DNA of 64,000 nt from positions 186,001 through 250,000 of the forward strand of contig CANRBF010000001.1 of assembly GCA_947628795.1 (NCBI GenBank). Reading direction: 5' to 3'. Made by a program: the position numbers and the translations under genes. The stretch comes from an uncultured Monoglobus sp. Its GTDB lineage: Bacteria > Bacillota > Clostridia > Monoglobales > Monoglobaceae. The notes under the pieces are model-generated. The model saw only the letters and a list, made by a program, of their open reading frames with translations, had not been told where the DNA came from and did not search any database. Positions 9,715-17,426 of the stretch are shown here, one piece after another. Position 1 is the first letter of the stretch. Each line of letters begins with the position of its first letter.

Positions 9715-9743
9715 ATGTTACCACAAAACCCATGATTTGTCAA
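9715..9743 (-). promoter_or_regulatory. Sigma-A promoter of the rimP-nusA-infB operon
   Basis: TTGACA (9738-9743) and TAACAT (9715-9720) are separated by exactly 17 bases on the minus strand, upstream of rimP. The block TTGACAAATCATG recurs in the ylxM promoter at 23580-23608. Confidence 0.8.
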
Positions 9744-9775
9744 GGGTTTTCAAAGGATTTTTTGAAAAATCCTTC

Positions 9776-10234
9776 TTATCCGCGCTTTTCTGTCAGCTTT
9801 TTCAATTCCTCCTGGAACGTTTCTATGTCCTTGAACTGTTTGTAAACCGAGGCGAAGCGCACGTACGCCACCTCGTCGATATCGCGCAGCATTTCCATAA
9901 CCATCTCGCCTATCTTTTCACTCGAGACCTCGCGCTGAAGCGAGTTGTGGAGCCTGCTTTCGATTTCGCTCACCATGGCGTCGACAGTCTGCATCGGCAC
10001 GGGACGGCTGGCGCACGCGCTCAGTATTCCCCGCTCCAATTTGTCTCTGTCAAAGCTCTGTCTTGATTTATCTTTCTTTACAACGATTATCGGAACACTT
10101 TCCACCTTCTCGTATGTGGTGAAACGCTTGCCGCAGTTTAAGCACTCGCGCCTGCGTCTTATGGCCGTGCCGTCGTCGGTAGAGCGCGAATCCACGACCT
10201 TGCTGTCACACGAGCCGCAATACATACAACGCAT
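9776..10234 (-). CDS. nrdR: Transcriptional repressor NrdR
   Basis: Nucleotide-sensing repressor of ribonucleotide reductase genes. 152 residues, standard length. A zinc ribbon has cysteines at residues 3, 6, 31 and 34 ([11 protein letters not shown] and [12 protein letters not shown]), with the conserved [17 protein letters not shown] between. An ATP-cone domain follows ([20 protein letters not shown] to about residue 139). It is a single gene with its own promoter at 10283-10311, divergent from the coat genes. No ribonucleotide reductase gene lies in the window. Confidence 0.97.
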   Translation of the reverse strand: MRCMYCGSCDSKVVDSRSTDDGTAIRRRRECLNCGKRFTTYEKVESVPIIVVKKDKSRQSFDRDKLERGILSACASRPVPMQTVDAMVSEIESRLHNSLQREVSSEKIGEMVMEMLRDIDEVAYVRFASVYKQFKDIETFQEELKKLTEKRG

Positions 10235-10282
10235 ATATATCCTCTCCCTGTCGGTATTTACTAACCGTATTTTGACACAAAC

Positions 10283-10311
10283 ATTATATATTATGAGATT
10301 AAATTTGTAAA
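10283..10311 (-). promoter_or_regulatory. Promoter of nrdR
   Basis: TTTACA (10306-10311) and TATAAT (10283-10288) with a 17-base spacer on the minus strand, about 50 bases before nrdR. Confidence 0.7.
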
Positions 10312-10405
10312 GATGTTAATTGATTTGTCACATAAACGTAAACTATTTTTAAATTTCCGGGATAATTTTTATGGTTTGGGAAAAACTGTATTCGGAGGTG
10401 ATAAT

Positions 10406-10582
10406 ATGACGACGAAAGAACTGCTTTACGTTGAGGACGCCCTCGGCCACGAAAAATTTTTCGAGACCAACTGCCGCGCGCTCGCGGGACAGATCAGCGA
10501 CCCCGAGCTTAAAAGCTACGTAAACAAACTGGTGGACCAACACAGAGAGACTTTTCAGAACTTTTACGGACTTCTGGGCTGA
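10406..10582 (+). CDS. Small spore-coat-like protein
   Basis: 58 residues starting MTTKELLYVEDALGHEKF. The ATG is chosen because GGAGGTG lies 6 bases upstream; longer upstream frames lack a ribosome-binding site. Short helical proteins of this kind occur beside CotF genes in many Clostridia and are usually annotated as spore coat proteins. The sequence is an amphipathic helical hairpin (QISDPELKSYVNKLVDQHRE). It is 30 bases from the CotF-like gene and probably cotranscribed with it. The assignment rests on resemblance and on the neighbour. Confidence 0.7.
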   Translation: MTTKELLYVEDALGHEKFFETNCRALAGQISDPELKSYVNKLVDQHRETFQNFYGLLG

Positions 10583-10612
10583 TCAAAGTAATTTTAAAAA
10601 GGAGTGAATTTT

Positions 10613-10888
10613 ATGAGCGAATCTACACAAAACAGCATGACCGACAAAGACCTGATGGAAAACATTTTGCAGCTTGAAAAGGGCGTGTGCGACCTGTTTA
10701 TGCACGGAACGATCGAGTCGTCGACCGAGGACGTGCACAAGGCTTTCTGCACCGCGCTCAACAGCTCGCTTGCGACTCAGGACACCATCTACAAAAGAAT
10801 GGCCGAAAAGGGCTGGTATCCCTCCGAGCAGGCCGAGCAGTCGAAGATCGAGGGCGTAAAGCAAAAATTCGGGCGCATGTCCGCGTAA
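10613..10888 (+). CDS. CotF family spore coat protein
   Basis: 91 residues, corresponding to the Coat_F domain, a ferritin-like helical bundle found in spore coat proteins. Seen features are MTDKDLMENILQLEKGVCDL, the central helix STEDVHKAFCTALNSSLATQ, and the closing MAEKGWYPSEQAEQSKIE, which matches the usual 'MxxKGWY.P' ending. The ATG at 10613 follows GGAGTG by six bases; a GTG nine bases earlier overlaps that site. The pair is evidence that the organism sporulates. Expression in the mother cell is likely from the family; no sporulation promoter was confirmed. Confidence 0.85.
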   Translation: MSESTQNSMTDKDLMENILQLEKGVCDLFMHGTIESSTEDVHKAFCTALNSSLATQDTIYKRMAEKGWYPSEQAEQSKIEGVKQKFGRMSA

Positions 10889-10969
10889 TCAAGAGCGACA
10901 AAATCGGAAATTTGACCAATAAAAAAAGTTCGGACACAAAATATTTGTTAAATATTCGATTGAATTAGG

Positions 10970-10998
10970 TTGACAAATCGTTTTAAAGGTTGTATAAT
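10970..10998 (+). promoter_or_regulatory. Strong consensus promoter with no open frame behind it
   Basis: TTGACA (10970-10975), 17 bases, TATAAT (10993-10998) on the plus strand. No protein gene follows on this strand before 25253. A terminator-like hairpin begins only 14 bases after the -10, and a structured segment follows at 11049-11206. Confidence 0.75.
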
Positions 10999-11011
10999 AA
11001 TTTCATGAGCA

Positions 11012-11045
11012 AAGGCGCTCACCTTTATTGGTGAGCGCCTTTTGT
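11012..11045 (+). terminator. Intrinsic terminator-like hairpin
   Basis: A 12-bp perfect stem, AAGGCGCTCACC (11012-11023) with GGTGAGCGCCTT (11030-11041), and TTGTTTT after it on the plus strand. It may end the coat operon or any minus-strand transcript arriving from 11110, although the minus side has a weak T-run. Confidence 0.75.
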
Positions 11046-11048
11046 TTT

Positions 11049-11206
11049 GGCCGTTTGGGGTTTTTAGAGAGGTTCTGTATACCGCTAAGCAGAACCGACA
11101 AATGTATTATTATACACTTTCTCCTTTACAAAACAATTACCAAACAAATATGTGCCCCTCAAACGGCCTGTATTAAAAGCGCTTCCGCCTCGGCGGAGGC
11201 GCTTTT
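11049..11206. ncRNA. Candidate structured RNA of unknown class
   Basis: GGCCGTTTGGGG (11049-11060) can pair with CCCCTCAAACGGCC (11155-11168), closing a domain that contains a 7-bp hairpin (GGTTCTG with CAGAACC, about 11081-11096) and a small TGTAT/ATACA hairpin. A GC-rich hairpin (11175-11206) follows. On the plus strand it lies behind the promoter at 10970. On the minus strand TTGTTT-16-TATAAT (11109-11136) could start a ~90-base RNA ending at the 11012 hairpin. I do not recognise the class, and the strand is undecided. Confidence 0.35.
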
Positions 11207-11211
11207 AAGCG

Positions 11212-11553
11212 TTTGTTTGAACCTGTTTGCCTCGCCCTCCGGGGAGGGAGAGGTGGATTTTCGCCGAAGGCGAAAAGACGGAGAGGGAGGCGAACCAACG
11301 CAGGGCTTTCACTCCCTCTCAGTCTGCTTCGCAGACAGCTCTCCCCCTTAAAAAGGGGGCGAGCCCAGTCCCTACGTTGACCCCTCTCAGTCACCTTCGG
11401 TGACAGCTCTCCCCAAGGGGGCGAGCCTAATATAAACCGTGAAATATTCCTAGTTCCTATTTCCTAGTCTCTACGTTCCCACCTCCGTCAGGCTACGCCT
11501 GACACCTCCTCCCGGGAGGAGGCAAGTTGGCGGATATTATCCGCCCGTTTTTT
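11212..11553. repeat. Intergenic hairpin-repeat block
   Basis: Noncoding, built from short modules that recur at 34417-34930 and 61144-61560. It holds two CTCAG-stem-AGCTC hairpins (11322-11336 and 11390-11404), two GAGGTGG-stem-ACGGAG hairpins (11258-11276, and 11489-11501 on the minus strand), the palindrome CCTCCTCCCGGGAGGAGG near 11506-11523, a TAG-heptamer run on the minus strand (11447-11475) and a GGCGGATATTATCCGCC palindrome followed by TTTTTT (11532-11554). The last part may also serve as a plus-strand terminator. Confidence 0.85.
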
Positions 11554-11556
11554 AAT

Positions 11557-12363
11557 CTAATCAAATATCTTGTAATACAGCTTCAGCCAATCGCGCACTA
11601 TGCGGCTTTGGGAATAGGTCTCTATGGCGCGCTTGTAGGCCTCAAGGGTGGTGTTGCGGAAAACTCCGCCTCTTGATATCTCATAGTGGTTGCTTTTTGA
11701 ATATTTATTGGTGTCTATCGCGTAGCCGTATGTAAAATACCTCTTTGTTTGGCTAAGCACCTCGTCGTTAAAATATCCGCCCGGATAAGAAATAGCTGTG
11801 ACGTTTTTTCCGGTCGCCTTTGCCAAGTTCGCGCAAGATTCCCTGAACTCGCTGTCAAGCTCGTCGCCGCTCATCGACGCAAGATCAACGTGGTGCGCGG
11901 TATGGCTCTGCACGCTCACATATCCGCTCTGCGCCATCTCCCTTATCTGTTTCGACGAAAGATACCCTTCTTTGTCGATATAGTCGCCAACCATAAAGAT
12001 CGTGGCCTTAAAATCATATTTTTTAAGCAGCGGGTAAAGCTCGGTGTAGCAATCCTCATATCCGTCGTCAAACGTCAAGATCACGGGCTTATGCGCGCCG
12101 TAGGCTTTCTCGTATTCATCGGCGAACAGCGTGGTGTACCCGTTTTGCTTCAAATAGTCAAACTGCTCCTCGAGCTGCGCCGGGCGGCAGTAGAGATTCT
12201 CGTCTCCCGTCCGCGGCTCCTCGGCGATACAATGATACATCAGGACCGGTATGCCCGGTTCCAGACAATACGGTATCAGAAAAGCTGCCAGCAGCGCGAC
12301 AACGATCAGGATGATTATAATTTTGCGCCGCTTTCTTTTTTTTCTTTTCCTGAATCTGTTCAT
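11557..12363 (-). CDS. Membrane-anchored polysaccharide deacetylase
   Basis: NodB-type deacetylase probably acting on peptidoglycan or another wall glycan outside the membrane. After a very basic N-terminus (RFRKRKKRKRRK) one membrane segment (IIIILIVVALLAAFLIPY) anchors it. Catalytic motifs are PVILTFDDGYEDCY (motif 1, Asp-Asp), VQSHTAHHVD (motif 2, metal-binding His) and ISYPGGYFND (motif 3). 268 residues from the chosen ATG, which has AAAGGG just upstream; a TTG five codons earlier is possible. It follows leuS across a weak hairpin at 12380-12400. Confidence 0.9.
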   Translation of the reverse strand: MNRFRKRKKRKRRKIIIILIVVALLAAFLIPYCLEPGIPVLMYHCIAEEPRTGDENLYCRPAQLEEQFDYLKQNGYTTLFADEYEKAYGAHKPVILTFDDGYEDCYTELYPLLKKYDFKATIFMVGDYIDKEGYLSSKQIREMAQSGYVSVQSHTAHHVDLASMSGDELDSEFRESCANLAKATGKNVTAISYPGGYFNDEVLSQTKRYFTYGYAIDTNKYSKSNHYEISRGGVFRNTTLEAYKRAIETYSQSRIVRDWLKLYYKIFD

Positions 12364-12379
12364 AAACCCTTTACGCAAA

Positions 12380-12400
12380 CGCCGGCAAAAGGCGCCGGCG
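12380..12400 (-). terminator. Possible terminator after leuS
   Basis: CGCCGGC (12380-12386) pairs with GCCGGCG (12394-12400), with TTTGCG following on the minus strand. The stem is GC-rich but the T-run is poor, so read-through into the deacetylase gene is plausible. Confidence 0.4.
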
Positions 12401-12419
12401 CTTGTTCTCCTCGCATTAT

Positions 12420-14897
12420 TTATTTAACGACCACATTGATCAGCTTTTTGGGCACCGCGATACATTTTATTATCTGCTTGCCCTCGGTCAGTTCTTTGAT
12501 ACGGTCGTTGCTCATTGCCAGCTCCGTCATTTCCTCGCGGGTCAAGTCGGGGCTGATCATTATCTTGTCTCTTATCTTGCCGTTGATCTGAAGCACGATC
12601 TCGATCTCGTCAACAACGAGCGCCTTCTCGTCATACTCCGGCCATTTCTCGACCGCCAGATTCGAGGTCTTGCCTATCATCTCCCACATTTCGCACGCGA
12701 TATGCGGCACAAAGGGCGAAAGCATAACGATAAGCGATGTGACAGCCTCGGAAACAACGGGCTTGTTTAAGCCGTCCTTCGGCGTGTGCTCTTTATAGTA
12801 ATACAGCGCGTTGACCATTTCCATAATTGCGCTGATCGCGGTATTGAAGCTGAATCTGTCGCAGTCGGCGGTCACCTTCTTGATTGCGCCGTGGACCGCC
12901 AGACGGAGCTTTTTCTCGTCGGCCGTTAAGCTTTCGGCGTCGGGCTTCTCGTCGGTCACGCAGTCCCTCAGGTCCTCGACCGCTCTCCACACGCGGTTCA
13001 AAAATCTGTAGGAGCCCTCGACCGCGGTATCGTTCCAGTCAAGATCGCGCTCGGGCGGAGCCGCGAACATTATAAACAGACGAGCCGTGTCGGCGCCGTA
13101 CTTATCCACGATCTCCTCGGGGCTCACAACGTTGCCAAGAGATTTTGACATCTTGGTTCCGTCTTTTAGCACCATGCCCTGCGTCAGCAGGTTCTCAAAG
13201 GGCTCGTCGCAGCTCACATAGCCGAAGTCGTGCAGCGCCTTTGTGAAGAACCTGGCGTATAACAAATGCAGTATGGCGTGCTCAACGCCGCCGATGTACT
13301 GATCTACATTCATCCAATAGTCGGTCTTGGCTTTATCAAACGGCATTTCGGTATTGTGCGGGTCGCAGTATCTCAGATAGTACCACGACGAGCAAACGAA
13401 TGTGTCCATAGTGTCGGTCTCGCGCTTGGCGGGACCGCCGCACTTGGGACAGGTGGTGTGAACGAATTCCTCGCACTCGCTGAGAGGCGACTGACCCTGG
13501 CCCGTGAACTTGACGTTCTGAGGCAGAATTACCGGAAGCTGATCGTCGGGCACCAAAACCTCGCCGCACTTGTCGCAGTACACGATCGGTATCGGCGCGC
13601 CCCAGTAACGCTGTCTGGAGATCAGCCAATCCCTCAAACGGAAGTTGACCTTGCCTCGTCCGATCCCGCGCTCCTCAAGGCGTTTGGTTATGGCCTTGAT
13701 TGCGTCTTTGTTATTCATTCCGTTAAACTCGCCCGAGTTCTCCATAATGCCCTCGGCGGCAAACGCCTCGGTCATATCCTCGGACTTCATGTTCTGACCC
13801 TCGGGCTGAATTACGATCCTTATCGGCAGATCGTACTTTTTGGCGAACTCAAAATCGCGCTGGTCATGAGCGGCAACGCCCATAACTATGCCCGTGCCGT
13901 AGTCAAGCAGCACGTAGTTAGCCAGATACAGCGGTATCTTGTCGCCCGTGAACGGGTGTATCAGATACGTTCCGCTGAACACGCCCTCTTTTTCGGTGTC
14001 TGTGGCGGAGCGCATGATCTCGCTCTGGTGCTGCACTTTTTTTATAAACGCGCGGCACTCGGCCTCGGTCTCTTTGCCGGCAATCAGCTTTTCGACCAGC
14101 GGATGCTCGGGCGCTATAACCATGTAGCTCACTCCGAATATCGTGTCGGGTCTTGTGGTGTAGACCGTCAGTGTTTCGTCGCTGCCGTCTATCTTAAAAT
14201 CGACCTCGGCGCCCTCGCTGCGGCCTATCCAGTTGGTCTGCATGGACTTTACTTTATCCGGCCAGCCGCCCAGCTTTTCGATATCGTCAAGCAGTCTCTG
14301 GGCATAGTCGGTGATCTTAAAAAACCACTGCTCCAGATCCTTTTTGCCAACCTCGCTCTTGCAGCGCTCGCACTTGCCGTTGACTACCTGCTCGTTCGCC
14401 AGCACCGTCGCACAGGACGGGCACCAGTTCACGTACGATTTCTTTTTGTACGCCAGGCCGTGCTTGTAAAGCTGCGCGAACATCCACTGTGTAAACTTGT
14501 AGTAATCGGGCTTGGCCGTGGCTACCTCGCGATCCCAATCGTAGCTGAAGCCCAGACGCTTGAGCTGCTTTCTCATGTTGTCTATGTTCGACCATGTCCA
14601 ATCCGCGGGATCCGCTCCGTGCTTGATCGCCGCGTTCTCGGCGGGCAGTCCGAAGCTGTCCCAGCCCATCGGATGCAGCACATTATAGCCCTGCATTTTT
14701 TTGTATCTGGCCACAACGTCGCCGATGGAATAATTTCTCACATGTCCCATATGCAGATTGCCCGATGGATAGGGAAACATCTCAAGCGCGTAATACTTGG
14801 GTTTGTCGGTATCCTCGGTGATGTCAAACTCTCCGGTCTCCTGCCATATCTTCTGCCATTTTTCCTCAATTGTTTTAGAATCGTACTTCAAAATCAA
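12420..14897 (-). CDS. leuS: Leucyl-tRNA synthetase
   Basis: Class I synthetase charging tRNA-Leu. 825 residues, normal for the bacterial LeuRS. The HIGH motif appears as [11 protein letters not shown] at residues ~48-58 after FPYPSG, and the KMSKS motif in [15 protein letters not shown]. The editing (CP1) domain contains [22 protein letters not shown] and [21 protein letters not shown] zinc-binding insertion has Cys pairs in [21 protein letters not shown]. It is the last gene of the run starting with the zinc-ribbon protein and nadD. No T-box leader is expected here because it lies inside an operon. Confidence 0.97.
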   Translation of the reverse strand: MILKYDSKTIEEKWQKIWQETGEFDITEDTDKPKYYALEMFPYPSGNLHMGHVRNYSIGDVVARYKKMQGYNVLHPMGWDSFGLPAENAAIKHGADPADWTWSNIDNMRKQLKRLGFSYDWDREVATAKPDYYKFTQWMFAQLYKHGLAYKKKSYVNWCPSCATVLANEQVVNGKCERCKSEVGKKDLEQWFFKITDYAQRLLDDIEKLGGWPDKVKSMQTNWIGRSEGAEVDFKIDGSDETLTVYTTRPDTIFGVSYMVIAPEHPLVEKLIAGKETEAECRAFIKKVQHQSEIMRSATDTEKEGVFSGTYLIHPFTGDKIPLYLANYVLLDYGTGIVMGVAAHDQRDFEFAKKYDLPIRIVIQPEGQNMKSEDMTEAFAAEGIMENSGEFNGMNNKDAIKAITKRLEERGIGRGKVNFRLRDWLISRQRYWGAPIPIVYCDKCGEVLVPDDQLPVILPQNVKFTGQGQSPLSECEEFVHTTCPKCGGPAKRETDTMDTFVCSSWYYLRYCDPHNTEMPFDKAKTDYWMNVDQYIGGVEHAILHLLYARFFTKALHDFGYVSCDEPFENLLTQGMVLKDGTKMSKSLGNVVSPEEIVDKYGADTARLFIMFAAPPERDLDWNDTAVEGSYRFLNRVWRAVEDLRDCVTDEKPDAESLTADEKKLRLAVHGAIKKVTADCDRFSFNTAISAIMEMVNALYYYKEHTPKDGLNKPVVSEAVTSLIVMLSPFVPHIACEMWEMIGKTSNLAVEKWPEYDEKALVVDEIEIVLQINGKIRDKIMISPDLTREEMTELAMSNDRIKELTEGKQIIKCIAVPKKLINVVVK

Positions 14898-14916
14898 ATC
14901 CTCTTTTCTTATAAAT

Positions 14917-15273
14917 TTACGAAATTAAATCCGAGATGTCAACTTTAACGCCGTCTTTCCATATTCTCTCAAGGCCGTAGAACTCCCTTGTTTCCTCTCT
15001 GAAAATATGCACGACCGCGTCGTCGTAACCCAGAAGTATCCATTGAGCTGTGCGGTAGCCCTCCTTGTTGGTGGGGGTTATGCCGTCTTTCTCAAGCTCC
15101 TCCTCCAGATTGTCGCACAGCGCCTTGACCTGGGTGTCGGAGCCGCCTGTGACAATTATAAAATACTCGGTCATGGTGGTGAGGGCTGATATGTCGATGA
15201 CCTCGATGTCGCGGCCCTTTTTGCCGTCGAGTATTTTTACTATTTTGTTTACAACTTCATTCTTGCTGGCCAT
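14917..15273 (-). CDS. rsfS: Ribosomal silencing factor RsfS
   Basis: Binds L14 of the 50S subunit and blocks subunit joining when nutrients are short. 118 residues, typical. The family signatures are [22 protein letters not shown], then [41 protein letters not shown] and [10 protein letters not shown]. It follows the LCP gene and precedes leuS by 19 bases. The nadD-yqeK-rsfS neighbourhood is conserved across Firmicutes. Confidence 0.96.
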   Translation of the reverse strand: MASKNEVVNKIVKILDGKKGRDIEVIDISALTTMTEYFIIVTGGSDTQVKALCDNLEEELEKDGITPTNKEGYRTAQWILLGYDDAVVHIFREETREFYGLERIWKDGVKVDISDLIS

Positions 15274-15314
15274 AGCCTTCTCCTTTCAATTTTATGTATT
15301 CGCGCACGCGCGTT

Positions 15315-16172
15315 TTAATGCTTGAAATTCTCGTCTATAAGCTCCTCGGTCTCGTCCTCGTCGCAAATAAAATACGAAACTCCGCCGCGGTATTCCGAAT
15401 CTCCGGGAAGCTGATATATGCCTATATTCTTTCTGCCTATCTTAAACACCCGAAGCATCAGCTGCCGCACTTCGCGGTTGTTTAGGTCGGTGGTGGTGTT
15501 TTTCATCACAGCGCCGTACAAAAACGGCGCTTTCAGCACTCCGACAGGACTCATGGTCTTTTTCATGACCGCCGAATAAAATTCCGCTTGAGCCTTATTT
15601 CGGTCTATATCGCCCATGGGGTAACCCGTGCCGTCGTCGTTCTTACGGAAGCGCATGAACATCATCGCCTTCTCGCCATTGAGCCTCTGCCGTCCGGCGT
15701 TAAGCTCGATGGTCAGGCCCTGCACGGGATCGTGGTAGTTCATGTCGATCGGCACATCTATCGTAACTCCGCCAAGAGCGTCCACTATCTCCTTGAACGC
15801 GTCAAAGGTTATCGTGGCAAAAAAATCTGTATAAAGACCCGTCACGCTCCTGACCTCATTTTTGAGCGTGTCGATGCCCGAAAAATAAGCCGAGTTGATT
15901 TTTTTGTCGTTTCTGTTGTTGCTCACCCTCGTGTCGCGGGGGATCTGCAGAATACTTACTTTGTTGTCTATCGTGTTCACCTGGACCATAAGTATAAGGT
16001 CGGTCCTGTAGCCGTCCACGTCCACGCCCGCCACCAAGATATTGGTAACGTCGGTCAGGCGCGACGGCGCGTTGTCTCCGATAAACGTCCGCCCGGCAAA
16101 AAAACCGATTACAATAAACGCTATCAGCACAACCGCCGACAATACTCTGACAAAAGGTGATTTTTTTCTCAT
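15315..16172 (-). CDS. LytR-CpsA-Psr family wall-polymer ligase
   Basis: Membrane-anchored enzyme that attaches wall teichoic acid or other anionic polymers from lipid carriers to peptidoglycan. One N-terminal membrane segment (VLSAVVLIAFIVIGFFAG) is followed by the LCP domain: NILVAGVDVDGYRTDLILM, SILQIPRDTRVSNNRNDKKI with the conserved Arg residues, FKEIVDALGGVTIDVP and GEKAMMFMRFRK. 285 residues. It sits between yqeK and rsfS, a common position in Clostridia. Which polymer it transfers is not shown here. Confidence 0.92.
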   Translation of the reverse strand: MRKKSPFVRVLSAVVLIAFIVIGFFAGRTFIGDNAPSRLTDVTNILVAGVDVDGYRTDLILMVQVNTIDNKVSILQIPRDTRVSNNRNDKKINSAYFSGIDTLKNEVRSVTGLYTDFFATITFDAFKEIVDALGGVTIDVPIDMNYHDPVQGLTIELNAGRQRLNGEKAMMFMRFRKNDDGTGYPMGDIDRNKAQAEFYSAVMKKTMSPVGVLKAPFLYGAVMKNTTTDLNNREVRQLMLRVFKIGRKNIGIYQLPGDSEYRGGVSYFICDEDETEELIDENFKH

Positions 16173-16196
16173 GATCCGTCTCCTTGGCCGCGTTTT

Positions 16197-16787
16197 TTAT
16201 CCGCGTTTCATAATCAGGTCGTTGCGGGCGTGCATCGTGTCGGGGTGGATAACCAGACCGCGCCGTATAAGGTCTTTTATCGTCTCGTCGATGCCGTGAA
16301 TGATCGCCTCGTCTATATTGTCATACGCCATTTCACGCAGCTCTTTGACCCCGTCAAAATCGCGGTTCGGCTCGATATAGTCGGCTATGTAAATTATCTT
16401 GGTCAAGAGGCGCATGCCGCCCTTTCCGGTGGTGTGGTACTTCACCGCGTCAAGGATCTCGGGGTCGTATATCCCGAACTTGCGCTGCGCGTCGCAGGCG
16501 CCCAGAGGCCCGTGGAGTATCTTCGGCATGATCCTCGACATGGAATCTACCGCCACGCCGTATTCGGTTTTGAGGATAGTTTCCATTTCATCGGGCGGAT
16601 ATTCTTTGGCGCAGTCGTGGACCAGTCCCGCAAGATACGCCTTGGCGGGATTAGCGCCGTACCTGCGCGCCAGCTTTTCCGCCTCGCCCGCCACGCCGAG
16701 CGAGTGCACGTAACGCCTTTTGCTGAGTATCTTTCTCAGCTCCGCCTTAATGTCGTCAATACCGATCGCGCTCAGTTCTTCCGCCAT
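16197..16787 (-). CDS. yqeK: HD-domain protein YqeK (diadenosine tetraphosphatase)
   Basis: Hydrolyses Ap4A in characterised YqeK relatives. 196 residues from an ATG preceded by GGAGGTGG at six bases; an ATG eight codons upstream has no such site. HD metal motifs are YVHSLGVAGEAEKLARRYG (His), then YLAGLVHDCAKEYP (His-Asp), GPLGACDAQRKFG, VKYHTTGKGGM and the later IIYIADYIEPNRDF (Asp). It begins one base after the nadD stop. Confidence 0.93.
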   Translation of the reverse strand: MAEELSAIGIDDIKAELRKILSKRRYVHSLGVAGEAEKLARRYGANPAKAYLAGLVHDCAKEYPPDEMETILKTEYGVAVDSMSRIMPKILHGPLGACDAQRKFGIYDPEILDAVKYHTTGKGGMRLLTKIIYIADYIEPNRDFDGVKELREMAYDNIDEAIIHGIDETIKDLIRRGLVIHPDTMHARNDLIMKRG

Positions 16788-16788
16788 T

Positions 16789-17415
16789 TTATCCACCTCC
16801 GTAAAGATCATATCTTTTTATATATTCAATAACGCTGTCATGCGTGAGATATCTGATCGACTCCCCCGCCGCCAGCTTCTGTCTCAGCATGGTCGACGAA
16901 ACTCCGATAAGCGGGATCGAGATTTTTTCAATCTTCGCGCCGAAGGCTTTGGTCAGCTCGCTGATTTTTTTGTCGATATCGCTTTTTTCAAAGCCCGGCC
17001 GCTCCGCCGCGGCCACCGTGCATAAATCGAAGATAACGTCGGGTCTGTACCACTTTTCCATATAATCAAGCGAGTCGGCGCCCACCAGAAAATACAGCTC
17101 CGCGTCCTTATACTCACCGCGCTTTAGCTGCGTCAGTGTGTCCGCCGTGTAGCAGGTCCCCGCGCGGCTGATCTCAATATCCGACAATTCAAAATCCGGA
17201 TTGCTTTCGATCACGGTTCTGAGCATATTAAACCTGTGGCGGCTTTGCGCCTCGCCCGGCGTGTCTTTATAGACGATCTTGCCGTTGGGAATAAAAACCA
17301 CCTTGTCAAGCTCAAGCTGCTCCAGAGCTGCCTGAGCTATCACAAAATGTCCGAAATGGGGCGGATCAAAAGTTCCGCCCATTATTCCGATTTTTTTATT
17401 TACGCCTTTTTCCAT
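16789..17415 (-). CDS. nadD: Nicotinate-nucleotide adenylyltransferase
   Basis: Forms deamido-NAD from nicotinate mononucleotide and ATP. 208 residues. The nucleotidyltransferase signature GIMGGTFDPPHFGHFVIAQ is at the N-terminus, and the C-terminal ISSTMLRQKL-type motif appears as IGVSSTMLRQKLAAGESIRY. LVGADSLDYMEKWYRPD is also typical. It is 11 bases downstream of the zinc-ribbon protein gene and 1 base upstream of yqeK. Confidence 0.96.
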   Translation of the reverse strand: MEKGVNKKIGIMGGTFDPPHFGHFVIAQAALEQLELDKVVFIPNGKIVYKDTPGEAQSRHRFNMLRTVIESNPDFELSDIEISRAGTCYTADTLTQLKRGEYKDAELYFLVGADSLDYMEKWYRPDVIFDLCTVAAAERPGFEKSDIDKKISELTKAFGAKIEKISIPLIGVSSTMLRQKLAAGESIRYLTHDSVIEYIKRYDLYGGG

Positions 17416-17426
17416 AAGCCGCCTTT

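Noticed and set aside
9753-9774. Terminator at the nrdR stop (AAGGATTT/AAATCCTT)
   Set aside because: AT-rich stem with a small loop and no following T-run on the minus strand; too weak to list.
11012-11206. 6S RNA, SRP RNA or tmRNA
   Set aside because: Length, conserved loops and tag features do not fit; only an unclassified structured candidate is claimed.
13266-14948. Long plus-strand open frame (560 codons) over leuS
   Set aside because: It is the antisense shadow of leucyl-tRNA synthetase; it has no ribosome-binding site and no recognisable domain.
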